DNA from: Gammaproteobacteria bacterium
GTDB taxonomy: Bacteria; Pseudomonadota; Gammaproteobacteria; Thiohalomonadales; Thiohalomonadaceae
Direction: 5' to 3'
Assembly: GCA_015232955.1 (NCBI GenBank)
Contig: JADFYS010000049.1
Span: 1 to 10,473, forward strand
Length of the DNA stretch: 10,473 nucleotides
Both the position numbers and the translations under genes were made by a program. Below, one piece after another: positions 1 through 5,626 of this stretch (positions within the stretch are counted from its first letter, which is position 1; each line of letters opens with the position of its first letter). The notes beneath the pieces are model-generated. The model was given only the letters and a program-made list of their open reading frames with translations. It did not search any database and was not told where the DNA came from.

Positions 1-4
1 TAAA

Positions 5-60
5 CCCATCCATGGGGGCTTGACGATGGCGTCCATGCCATCGACACCCGGCAAGCGGGT
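5..60. repeat. Cluster of three small hairpins
   Basis: Three back-to-back inverted repeats are visible. CCCAT/ATGGG lies at 5-9/12-16. CGATGGC/GCCATCG lies at 24-30/37-43 and extends to 10-bp arms (21-30/37-46) with one mismatch. ACCCG/CGGGT lies at 46-60. There is no T-tract, so this is not a classical intrinsic terminator. The compact palindromes with a GC-rich core resemble the extragenic palindromic repeats found after genes in gammaproteobacteria. It may be the 3' end of a repeat unit or of the upstream gene's transcript. Family membership is inferred. Confidence 0.5.
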
Positions 61-180
61 AGCGGAGATCCCTTCGCCGTCACTAACTTAATAGCAGTGG
101 GTCAGAATGGAGATAGAGTAGTAGAAGATAACCGATAGAACAAGAGTTACTTTGTTTATAAGAATATTAACTTTCAGTAA

Positions 181-186
181 TATAAT
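181..186 (+). promoter_or_regulatory. Candidate -10 box (TATAAT) for pncC
   Basis: A perfect TATAAT hexamer sits in an AT-rich stretch (about 150-195) that contrasts with the GC-rich flanks. No good -35 box is present at 16-18 bp spacing; the nearest TTGTTT (152-157) is 23 bp away. Transcription would begin near 193, giving a leader of about 25 nt before the proposed ATT start at 218. This is a weak to moderate call based on the hexamer and composition only. Confidence 0.4.
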
Positions 187-205
187 TTTTCGAATAGATC
201 AGTAA

Positions 206-212
206 AGGGGAG
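206..212 (+). promoter_or_regulatory. Ribosome binding site deciding the pncC start
   Basis: The purine-rich AGGGGAG at 206-212 is the only Shine-Dalgarno-like sequence before pncC. It ends 5 nt before an in-frame ATT at 218, which is ideal spacing. It is far (38 nt) from the TTG at 251. An in-frame stop (TAA, 203-205) just upstream limits how far the gene can extend. Confidence 0.55.
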
Positions 213-217
213 CAGAA

Positions 218-703
218 ATTCAATCTGAGATAACGGATCTAACCATCAAATTGGCAGCGCGTTTGCCTCAACACGGATACCGGCTGGTGACCGCTGAGTC
301 ATGTACCGGAGGATTGATTGCCGCAGCGTGTACCGCACTTCCCGGTAGCTCACTCTGGTTTGAACGGGGTTTGGTCACCTACAGTAACAGCGCGAAAGAG
401 AGCCTGTTGGCGGTCTCCCCAGAGACTCTGAGGGCGTATGGAGCGGTGAGTGAAGAGACGGTGGCGGCGATGGTGCGCGGAGCGGTGGCCGGGGAACCCA
501 GCATAGTCGCTGTTGCCGTTAGCGGTATTGCCGGTCCGGGGGGCGGCACACCGCGCAAACCGGTGGGGACGGTCTGCCTTGGCTGGCAGTGGCCGGGGGA
601 GGGTGTCCTCTGCCGCACCTTTCACTTTAGCGGAGATCGGAGCGTGGTTCGCACACAGGCGGTAATGGCCGCGTTGCGGGGTATTGTTGAACTGGCCCAG
701 TAG
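218..703 (+). CDS. pncC: Nicotinamide-nucleotide amidase PncC (stand-alone CinA C-terminal domain)
   Basis: This cytoplasmic enzyme deamidates nicotinamide mononucleotide to nicotinic acid mononucleotide in NAD recycling. Visible family signatures are AESCTGG near the N-terminus (containing the serine assigned as catalytic in studied homologues), the SGIAGPGGG stretch with KPVGTV, and FSGDR toward the C-terminus. From the ATT at 218 the protein has 161 residues, close to the roughly 165 of E. coli PncC. The residues between 218 and 251 (ITDLTIKLAARL) align without gaps to the conserved first helix of the family, as I recall the E. coli sequence. The conventional start would be TTG at 251 (150 aa), which has no Shine-Dalgarno and cuts that helix. 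It lacks the N-terminal CinA domain, as expected for PncC. In enterics pncC lies next to recA; here it does not. Confidence 0.9.
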   Translation: MQSEITDLTIKLAARLPQHGYRLVTAESCTGGLIAAACTALPGSSLWFERGLVTYSNSAKESLLAVSPETLRAYGAVSEETVAAMVRGAVAGEPSIVAVAVSGIAGPGGGTPRKPVGTVCLGWQWPGEGVLCRTFHFSGDRSVVRTQAVMAALRGIVELAQ

Positions 704-712
704 CGTGAGAAA

Positions 713-733
713 GCTGCTGTTAACGACGGCAGC
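713..733 (+). terminator. Hairpin after pncC, no U-tract
   Basis: GCTGCTG (713-719) pairs with CGGCAGC (727-733) as a 7-bp stem with one G-U pair and a 7-nt loop, starting 10 nt after the pncC stop. No T-run follows, so intrinsic termination is not supported. It could stabilise the transcript end or act with Rho. Confidence 0.25.
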
Positions 734-821
734 CCCAAGGTATACTTAAAACAGTTGAAAACAGTGGACTCTAGGGCGTCGAGCCACCCCATATTGTGAT
801 GTTGCTGAAAGTGAAATAGGG

Positions 822-913
822 GTAACCGTTCAGACCCCATCACCTGATCTCCCTCTCCCAGCGGGAGAGGGTAGGGGTGAGGGTTAAAAAAGCAGGGGGG
901 TCTGAACGGTTAC
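822..913. mobile_element. MITE-like element with 17-bp perfect terminal inverted repeats
   Basis: The arms at 822-838 (GTAACCGTTCAGACCCC) and 897-913 are exact reverse complements. The 58-bp interior holds a nested perfect palindrome, CCCTCTCCC-agc-GGGAGAGGG (851-871), followed by GTAGGGGTGAGGG. That interior motif is a widely seen dispersed intergenic sequence in proteobacteria (general knowledge). TAGGG occurs immediately left (817-821) and 3 nt beyond the right end (917-921), an imperfect hint of a target duplication. No transposase is encoded, so any mobility would need an enzyme supplied from elsewhere. RNA from either strand would fold into a long hairpin. Confidence 0.6.
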
Positions 914-923
914 GATTAGGGAG

Positions 924-947
924 AGAGGGACCCCCTCTGGTTTTTTT
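924..947 (+). terminator. Candidate intrinsic terminator upstream of the GGDEF gene
   Basis: AGAGGG (924-929) pairs with CCCTCT (933-938) around a 3-nt loop. Two G and seven T residues (941-947) follow. The stem is short but GC-rich and the T-run is good. It could end transcripts from pncC or from the repeat element before the next gene starts at 991. Confidence 0.4.
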
Positions 948-990
948 GATTGAACTTCAACCATTCACCAATGTAAGGAAGTGACTACTC

Positions 991-2661
991 GTGGCGATGC
1001 AGGATAACGATCTAGCAAAAAAAATGGAGGCGATGCGTCTCGCCTATCTCAGTCGCCTAGGTGCGAAAGTGGCTGTGATGCAGCAGAGTGCTAAAAGGCT
1101 CAACCAGGCGCAAGAAGAGGGTGAGAAAGCGCTTCACCTGAACGCTCTGCAGCAGGAGGCACACAAACTGGCAGGCTCCGCCGGCACCTTTGGCCTCGCG
1201 CAGGTTGGCACTGCGGCCCATCATTTAGAACTGTTTTGTCAGCAGGTGAACGCCTCCCAATTGCGCCCTGAAGGTGAGGATCTAGAGACCATTTCCAGAC
1301 TGCTGGCAGATCTATTGAAAGAGGCTGAGTGTAAGCAGGAGTCCCCGCCTGAGCTGGCCGAGACGCTATCACAACAATCCCCGCCCACCCCTACCGAAAA
1401 AAGCCGAAAGGTGCTGCTGGTGGATGATGATGAGGATCTATCCAGCAGACTCGCGCATGGATTGAGTGGCTTTGGTTACCAGGTTAAGGTCATCAACACT
1501 CCTCATGCCATTGAAAAGACGCTTGATCATTTTGCGCCGGAAGTAATGATTCTGGATCTTGGCTTTTCCTCTGGCGCTTCTGCTGGGGCAGAGGTTGTTA
1601 AGGATATCCGAACCCGGACCGATATCGAATGCCCCATTGTCATCCTTACAGCACACAACGACTTTCACTCTCGCCTCGCTGCAGAGCGAGCCGGCTGTAG
1701 TGTCTATCTGACCAAACCCTATACCCTTGATAACATCATCAGCACCCTGGATCAGCTCACCCAGAATGAGACAACAGAGCCTGAGCGGATTCTGGCGATT
1801 GACGATGACCCCGATATCCTGCAATTTATTCAAGCCTCCCTTGAAATGCAAGGAATGGTGGTTGAGACCCTCTTACATCCGGAGCAGATCCTGGAAACGC
1901 TGGATGAGTTTCATCCCGAACTGATTTTGGTTGATCTGATGATGCCTGAGGTAAACGGCAGAGAACTGGCGGCGATTATTCGTCAGCTATCGGAATACAC
2001 CTCTGTACCCATCGTCTTTCTCTCGGCAGAGACCAGTGCAGTTACCAAGTTCGATGTATTGGGGATTGGCGCCGACGATTACCTGACCAAACCGATTCGG
2101 GCGGAGCAGTTGGTTACAGCGGTCCGCTCTCGCGCCGGAAGGTTCCGTAATCTGCGTGACCTGATGACCCGCGACTCCATGACCGAGTTATATAACCACG
2201 CCTCTTTCCTGCAGCTTCTGGAAAAGGATCTCTTCCGTGCGACCAGGGCGTCAGCACCGGTCACCTTTGCGATGGTTGATGTTGATCACTTTAAAAGGGT
2301 CAATGACACCTATGGTCACGGTATTGGTGACATCGTTCTAAAAACCCTGGCCAGAATTATGCGTCACCGGTTAAGAAATGGTGACATTATCGGCCGCTTG
2401 GGGGGGGAGGAGTTCGGGGTGGTTCTACCGAATACCTCCTGTGAACAGGCCCTGCCGGTACTAGACAATCTCCGTCTCGCCTTTGCAGAGGTTTCCACCT
2501 CTATTGAGGGGGTTAAGGCGCCGATTACACTTAGCTGCGGGATTGCCGGTTCAAGCGAGTTCAACAGCGTCAAACTGTTGTTGGAAGCGGCGGACCAGGC
2601 GCTCTATGAGGCGAAGGATGGTGGTCGAAATCGGGTCGTCAGGTATCATCATCAACCCTGA
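991..2661 (+). CDS. HPt-REC-REC-GGDEF response regulator, probable diguanylate cyclase
   Basis: This 556-residue cytoplasmic signalling protein has four domains. An N-terminal HPt domain (about 10-115) carries the phospho-acceptor motif AHKLAGSAGTFG with His58. Receiver 1 (about 138-258) has acidic residues D145-D147, phospho-acceptor D189, T220 and K242. Receiver 2 (about 266-382) has D271/D272, D315, S345 and K367 in the full DLMMPE and YLTKP motifs. The C-terminal GGDEF domain (about 390-550) has an intact GGEEF active site (471-475). An RNGD at 462-465, exactly five residues upstream, matches the RxxD product-inhibition I-site. It is therefore predicted to synthesise cyclic di-GMP under phosphorelay control with product feedback. 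Receiver 1 lacks the usual MP after its aspartate. The GTG at 991 was chosen because AAGGAAG lies 9 nt upstream. No histidine kinase is adjacent. The REC-REC-GGDEF part resembles PleD; the HPt is an addition. Confidence 0.9.
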   Translation: MAMQDNDLAKKMEAMRLAYLSRLGAKVAVMQQSAKRLNQAQEEGEKALHLNALQQEAHKLAGSAGTFGLAQVGTAAHHLELFCQQVNASQLRPEGEDLETISRLLADLLKEAECKQESPPELAETLSQQSPPTPTEKSRKVLLVDDDEDLSSRLAHGLSGFGYQVKVINTPHAIEKTLDHFAPEVMILDLGFSSGASAGAEVVKDIRTRTDIECPIVILTAHNDFHSRLAAERAGCSVYLTKPYTLDNIISTLDQLTQNETTEPERILAIDDDPDILQFIQASLEMQGMVVETLLHPEQILETLDEFHPELILVDLMMPEVNGRELAAIIRQLSEYTSVPIVFLSAETSAVTKFDVLGIGADDYLTKPIRAEQLVTAVRSRAGRFRNLRDLMTRDSMTELYNHASFLQLLEKDLFRATRASAPVTFAMVDVDHFKRVNDTYGHGIGDIVLKTLARIMRHRLRNGDIIGRLGGEEFGVVLPNTSCEQALPVLDNLRLAFAEVSTSIEGVKAPITLSCGIAGSSEFNSVKLLLEAADQALYEAKDGGRNRVVRYHHQP

Positions 2662-2960
2662 GTAGGGGTCAGATCTCCCGTACTTTGTCACCAAGCGCCA
2701 TCGAATTAAAGGGTTTGGTGATCAAATACCCATGAATCTTGGGGTTACACTGCCACAAACACACCCATCCTCAACTGCGGATGTAATTATTCAGATGTGC
2801 AGTCAGAAGACAGTCACGCCCGCGAAAGCGGGAGCCCAGTTACGGTGCCTTCTGGATTCCCGCTTGCGCGGGAATGACGGTCGTGGGTGAATAGCGATAG
2901 CAGATCACGCTCACCCCTGAATAGTTACCTGCGGATTATAGAATAAGTGATTCTGACGGG
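2662..2960. other. Non-coding interval before the cytochrome c' gene
   Basis: No convincing gene is seen on either strand. The interval holds a 7-bp inverted repeat TCACCAA/TTGGTGA (2688-2694/2715-2721) without a T-tract, and a 66-bp palindromic repeat at 2813-2878. I found no good FNR-type (TTGAT-N4-ATCAA) site. The length and repeat content suggest the diguanylate cyclase gene and the cytochrome pair are separate transcription units. Confidence 0.5.
2813..2878. repeat. Palindromic dispersed-type repeat (two hairpins)
   Basis: Two GC-rich hairpins stand head to head: CCCGC-gaaa-GCGGG (2819-2832) and ATTCCCGC-ttgc-GCGGGAAT (2856-2875). The left 26 bp (2813-2838) and right 26 bp (2853-2878) are reverse complements at about 21 of 26 positions, so the whole unit is an imperfect palindrome bounded by GTCA/TGAC. 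The core GTCATTCCCGCGCAAGCGGG pattern is a common intergenic repeat in proteobacterial genomes (general knowledge). It lies about 80 bp upstream of the cytochrome c' promoter. Confidence 0.65.
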
Positions 2961-2989
2961 TTGGACTGGATCCGTTTTAAGAATAAAAT
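2961..2989 (+). promoter_or_regulatory. Sigma70-like promoter for the cytochrome c'/b561 pair
   Basis: TTGGAC (2961-2966) and TAAAAT (2984-2989) are separated by exactly 17 bp, each one or two bases from consensus. Transcription would start near 2996, giving a leader of about 55 nt before the ATG pair at 3050/3053. No operator is recognised around it. Confidence 0.55.
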
Positions 2990-3052
2990 GGGACTTGGCT
3001 CCCCACTGTGATGAGGGAGATATGGAGTTCAATCTATTTTAAGGAGATTATG

Positions 3053-3499
3053 ATGCGCCTGTTACTTCTCTCAACCCTCTTTGCACCACTGGTGCTGACC
3101 ACCCCTGCAGTGAGTGCTGACGAAAATGAAGCGCTAATTACCCATCGTCAGGGGATCTACAAGATCGTCAGCGGACACACCAACGCCATAAAGTCGATTC
3201 TGTTTCAGAACCATCCTGCAACGGATGAGTTGGAATATCATAGCCAGGGGATTCTCAACGCCTTTTCCAAGCTGGGTCAAGACTATGCGCCAGGCTCTGA
3301 AGAGGGAAAAACCCGCGCCAGCAGTAAGATCTGGGAAGATATGGACGGTTTTCGTGACGCGGGAAAGAGCGCGTATGAAGCAGCGAAGGCGCTGGATGAT
3401 AAGGTGAAGTTTGGCGACCGTGAGGGTCAGATCCAGGCTTTTAAGGATCTTGGTGCCTCTTGCAAGGGGTGTCATAAAGAGTACCGGAAGGAAAAATAG
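3053..3499 (+). CDS. Cytochrome c' (class II c-type cytochrome), periplasmic
   Basis: This predicted secreted four-helix-bundle monoheme cytochrome has 148 residues from the ATG at 3053. A signal peptide (residues 1-22, hydrophobic LLLLSTLFAPLVL, cleavage after VSA) precedes a mature domain starting DENEA. The heme-binding CKGCH (C137, C140, H141) lies at the extreme C-terminus, followed by EYR. That placement is diagnostic of class II cytochromes c', whose five-coordinate heme binds NO and CO. An early RQ (R32) also fits the family. The frame is open back to GTG 3008, but AAGGAG (3041-3046) sits 6 nt before ATG 3053, just after ATG 3050. The longer start would put polar residues before the signal peptide. 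It probably forms an operon with the cytochrome b561 gene 20 bp downstream. NO binding or detoxification is a family property, not shown here. Confidence 0.9.
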   Translation: MRLLLLSTLFAPLVLTTPAVSADENEALITHRQGIYKIVSGHTNAIKSILFQNHPATDELEYHSQGILNAFSKLGQDYAPGSEEGKTRASSKIWEDMDGFRDAGKSAYEAAKALDDKVKFGDREGQIQAFKDLGASCKGCHKEYRKEK

Positions 3500-3519
3500 A
3501 TCGCTCTCTCACCGCTAAG

Positions 3520-4197
3520 GTGAACACCACCTCGAGCCACTTGTCATATCAACGACTACGGGTGTGGGATCTCCCCACCCGTATCTTTCATATTGCACTC
3601 ATTCTCTCGGTCACCACTGCTTGGTTCAGTCAGGAGTTCTGGGGCGAGTCGATGCAGTGGCACCACTGGAATGGCCTCTTTCTACTCTCCATACTCCTCA
3701 CTCGTATCGGTTGGGGGTTTGTCGGGAGCACAACTGCCCGCTTTAGCCATTTTGTGCCCACGCCCAAGCGGCTCTGGCGTTATCTGAAAGGGGATCATTC
3801 AGCAGCACCGGAGGTAGGGCACAACCCTCTGGGGGCGCTGTCGGTGCTGCTGATACTCGTACTGCTTCTACTGATGACTGTTTCCGGGCTTTTCGCTGAC
3901 GATGATTTTATCTTTAGCGGGCCACTCCGCTATCTGCTTGATTATGATCTTGCCCTGACTGTCACCGATTGGCATCGCACAGGTTACACCGCTGTTCTTG
4001 GGCTTATTCTCCTCCATCTCGGGGCTATCCTCTGGTACACCCTGCGCGGAAAGGGTCTGGTTCTGCCGATGATCTCTGGAGAGGCGCTTCTTCCTCATGC
4101 CCTTACACCCGAGCCTCCACTTCACTTTGTCTCATCTTGGTGGGCACTACTTCTCTGGCTGCTATTTGCCCTGCCGATCTTCTGGTTTTTGGGGTGA
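3520..4197 (+). CDS. Cytochrome b561-family membrane protein
   Basis: This 225-residue inner-membrane protein has about five hydrophobic helices (roughly 22-38, 50-69, 105-125, 155-175, 205-224). It belongs to the prokaryotic cytochrome b561 / Ni-hydrogenase-type cytochrome b group. The opening RVWDLPTRIFH is the family signature. Likely b-heme ligands among the histidines are H24 (helix 1), H48 or H49 (helix 2), H152 and H166 (helix 4). It probably passes electrons between the quinone pool and the periplasmic cytochrome c' encoded 20 bp upstream, a pairing known in other proteobacteria; the direction is not known. The GTG start at 3520 has only TAAGG touching it, so the start is uncertain. 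TTG 3541 is an alternative and the frame is open upstream into the cytochrome c' gene. Confidence 0.85.
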   Translation: MNTTSSHLSYQRLRVWDLPTRIFHIALILSVTTAWFSQEFWGESMQWHHWNGLFLLSILLTRIGWGFVGSTTARFSHFVPTPKRLWRYLKGDHSAAPEVGHNPLGALSVLLILVLLLLMTVSGLFADDDFIFSGPLRYLLDYDLALTVTDWHRTGYTAVLGLILLHLGAILWYTLRGKGLVLPMISGEALLPHALTPEPPLHFVSSWWALLLWLLFALPIFWFLG

Positions 4198-4219
4198 ATC
4201 CAGAACATTGAGAGAGAAC

Positions 4220-4237
4220 TCCCCGTTGGGGACTTTT
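4220..4237 (+). terminator. Intrinsic terminator after the cytochrome b561 gene
   Basis: TCCCC (4220-4224) pairs with GGGGA (4228-4232) across a 3-nt GTT loop. One C and four T residues (4234-4237) follow. It lies 22 bp beyond the stop codon on the + strand and fits a short intrinsic terminator. Confidence 0.5.
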
Positions 4238-4240
4238 GGC

Positions 4241-4287
4241 TATACCCAAGATACCTGAAACCAGCGTTTTCAGGTATCTTGGGTATA
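4241..4287. terminator. Perfect 20-bp palindrome between convergent genes
   Basis: The arm TATACCCAAGATACCTGAAA (4241-4260) is exactly repeated in reverse complement at 4268-4287, with a 7-nt spacer CCAGCGT. It lies 43 bp after the cytochrome b561 stop and 5 bp after the stop of the - strand cytochrome c gene. That position suits a bidirectional transcription barrier. Neither side has a T-run after the stem, so termination may depend on the strength of the stem. The TATACCC-AAGATACC pattern resembles dispersed intergenic repeats of gammaproteobacteria (recollection, not checked). Confidence 0.6.
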
Positions 4288-4292
4288 AACTG

Positions 4293-4748
4293 TCACCGTA
4301 ATGCCTTAACGCTGGCCAGCACCTCGATATATTCGCCTAGACTGAGGATCTCCTGTTGGCTCAGATCCCTCGCCCATGGTGCCATCAGGTCGGTCATCGG
4401 GCCGAACTTCTGACCATCACGATAGATATTGAGTATTGCTACCACCGACTCAGCGGTGTGATGTTGCAGGCTGGGGGTGAACTTTCCGCCGCCACGGCCA
4501 CTGCGGTGGTGGCAGAGACGACAGCGGTGGCGATAGATCTCTAACCCGGCCTGGGCGCGAGCGCCGCGCACTGGGTCATATTCCATCAGCCGATCCACCG
4601 CGGCATAGGTTGCCGGGGTAGGTTGTGAGGGGTCCTCGGCGATCTTCCCATCCGACAGGATGTAAAGCCCCCTGGATACGCCGTAACTGACCCCTATTAC
4701 CAGTACCAGCCCGCTGATAAGCGCATACGGAATACGCCCTGTTGCCAC
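4293..4748 (-). CDS. Membrane-anchored monoheme cytochrome c, last gene of the nar operon
   Basis: This predicted 151-residue class I c-type cytochrome has an uncleaved N-terminal helix (about 5-27, PYALISGLVLVIGVSYGVS) and a periplasmic heme domain. The single heme site is CRLCH (C76, C79, H80). The likely axial methionine is M122 in LMAPWARDLS (or M118), followed by the typical LSQQEILSLGEYI helix. It lies 66 bp after narI on the same strand and most likely belongs to that operon. It could donate electrons to, or take them from, NarI or another periplasmic carrier; no partner is proven. GTG 4748 is preferred because GAGGTGA lies 5 nt upstream. GTG 4757 is the longer alternative and overlaps that Shine-Dalgarno. 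Nitrate reductase clusters with an extra c-type cytochrome (NarC) are known in Thermus, but that protein is not obviously the same family. Confidence 0.8.
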   Translation of the reverse strand: MATGRIPYALISGLVLVIGVSYGVSRGLYILSDGKIAEDPSQPTPATYAAVDRLMEYDPVRGARAQAGLEIYRHRCRLCHHRSGRGGGKFTPSLQHHTAESVVAILNIYRDGQKFGPMTDLMAPWARDLSQQEILSLGEYIEVLASVKALR

Positions 4749-4814
4749 TACTGTCACCTCGTTAGCATTGCTGCTTACCCGTCGCCTTGTGGCACCGCGA
4801 ACTCATCGCCCGGT

Positions 4815-5519
4815 TTAGTTGCCTGCGGGCTGGCGATGTTTCGTGCGAACGATCTGGTAGGCACGCATCACATAACCAAAAGGGAAGCTCCAGATATGTA
4901 CCAGACGGGTGAAGGGGAAGAGTACGAAGATGGTCATGCCAAACACCAGATGCCAGCGGAAGATCGCCTCGGTTCCCGCTACCAGCTCGGGCTGTGGTGA
5001 AAAGAGCACGATACTCTTGGCCCAGGAGGCAAGGGTCATCATCACTTCGGCATCGCCGTGTGCCACATGACCGGCGGAGACTACAGTGGTGGAGAGCCCC
5101 AGCAGCAGCGTTAACAGCAACCAGATAAGGATGAAGGTATCGGATGTACGACTGGTGGCACGCACTCTAGGGTTGAACAGGCGGCGGTACAGTAGATACG
5201 AGCCGCCGATCAGGCAGAGAAGGCCAAGAATGCCACCGCCGTACATGGCGATATACTGCTTGCCCAGCATCGATAGCTCCACCGCCTCCCACAACGCATA
5301 GGGTGCCAGTAGGCCGACCAGGTGGCCGAAGAAGATGCCGATAATACCGATGTGGAACAGGTTGCTTGCCAGCACCATCCCCTTGCCTGACATCAACTGA
5401 CTGGAGTCGGCCTTCCAGGTGTATTGCTCGCGGTCAAAACGCATCCAGCTCCCGATAAAGAAGATGGAGAGTGCGATATAGGGGTAGACCCCAAAGATGA
5501 AGTTATTCAGATTGTTCAC
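4815..5519 (-). CDS. narI: Respiratory nitrate reductase gamma subunit NarI (cytochrome b)
   Basis: NarI is the membrane subunit that oxidises quinol on the periplasmic side and passes electrons through two b hemes to NarH. The 234-residue protein matches E. coli NarI (225 aa) throughout: YPYIA at the start, a GSWMRFD loop, SNLFHIGI, GHLVG, RLFNPRVRAT and LVHIWS. Heme ligands H56, H66, H190 and H208 correspond to the four histidines known in E. coli. Five transmembrane helices are evident. It carries a slightly longer C-terminal tail (TKHRQPAGN). The GTG start has AGAGGAG 6 nt upstream. That GTG forms GTGA with a TGA in the -1 frame of narJ, indicating that narJ originally ended there and the two genes were translationally coupled. 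Confidence 0.97.
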   Translation of the reverse strand: MNNLNNFIFGVYPYIALSIFFIGSWMRFDREQYTWKADSSQLMSGKGMVLASNLFHIGIIGIFFGHLVGLLAPYALWEAVELSMLGKQYIAMYGGGILGLLCLIGGSYLLYRRLFNPRVRATSRTSDTFILIWLLLTLLLGLSTTVVSAGHVAHGDAEVMMTLASWAKSIVLFSPQPELVAGTEAIFRWHLVFGMTIFVLFPFTRLVHIWSFPFGYVMRAYQIVRTKHRQPAGN

Positions 5520-5626
5520 GGTAGACTCCTCTGACCACCGGTAGTGGCGGTCGCAAGATAATTGGTAAATTGAGTATGTAGGTTGCCTGCATTCATGAGG
5601 CCATCCTCATCCGCAGGCCACGCCTT
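5516..5626 (-). pseudogene. Out-of-frame remnant of the NarJ C-terminus
   Basis: In the -1 frame relative to the narJ gene, 36 codons run open from just after a TGA (5629-5627) to a TGA at 5518-5516. They read KAWPADEDGLMN, then GNLHTQFTNYLATATTGGQ, then RSLP. The TTGGQ near the end matches the C-terminal ITTGGQ of E. coli NarJ as I recall it. The stop overlaps the narI GTG. This looks like the displaced 3' end of narJ. One extra A in the run at 5625-5627 would fuse it in frame after Val-Glu163, giving about 199 residues. Confidence 0.7.

Noticed and set aside
622..843. 73-codon - strand ORF overlapping the pncC end and the repeat element
   Set aside because: It runs antisense to pncC, has no family signature and no ribosome site, and extends into an inverted repeat arm.
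2688..2721. TCACCAA/TTGGTGA inverted repeat after the cyclase gene as terminator or operator
   Set aside because: The stem is only 7 bp with a 20-nt loop and no T-tract. It is too weak to call.
3008..3052. GTG 3008 as start of the cytochrome c' gene
   Set aside because: It would put 14 mixed residues ahead of a clean signal peptide. The strong AAGGAG ribosome site at 3041-3046 serves the ATG pair at 3050/3053.
3496..3520. ATA start (ATAG overlap) for the cytochrome b561 gene preceded by GGAAGGA
   Set aside because: ATA initiation is very rare and the added residues are not recognisably conserved. GTG 3520 is kept, with uncertainty noted.
5503..5592. A 29-codon ORF on the - strand starting with a TGAATG overlap right after the annotated narJ stop
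   Set aside because: It runs into narI and has no recognisable features. The -1 frame NarJ tail explains the same DNA better.
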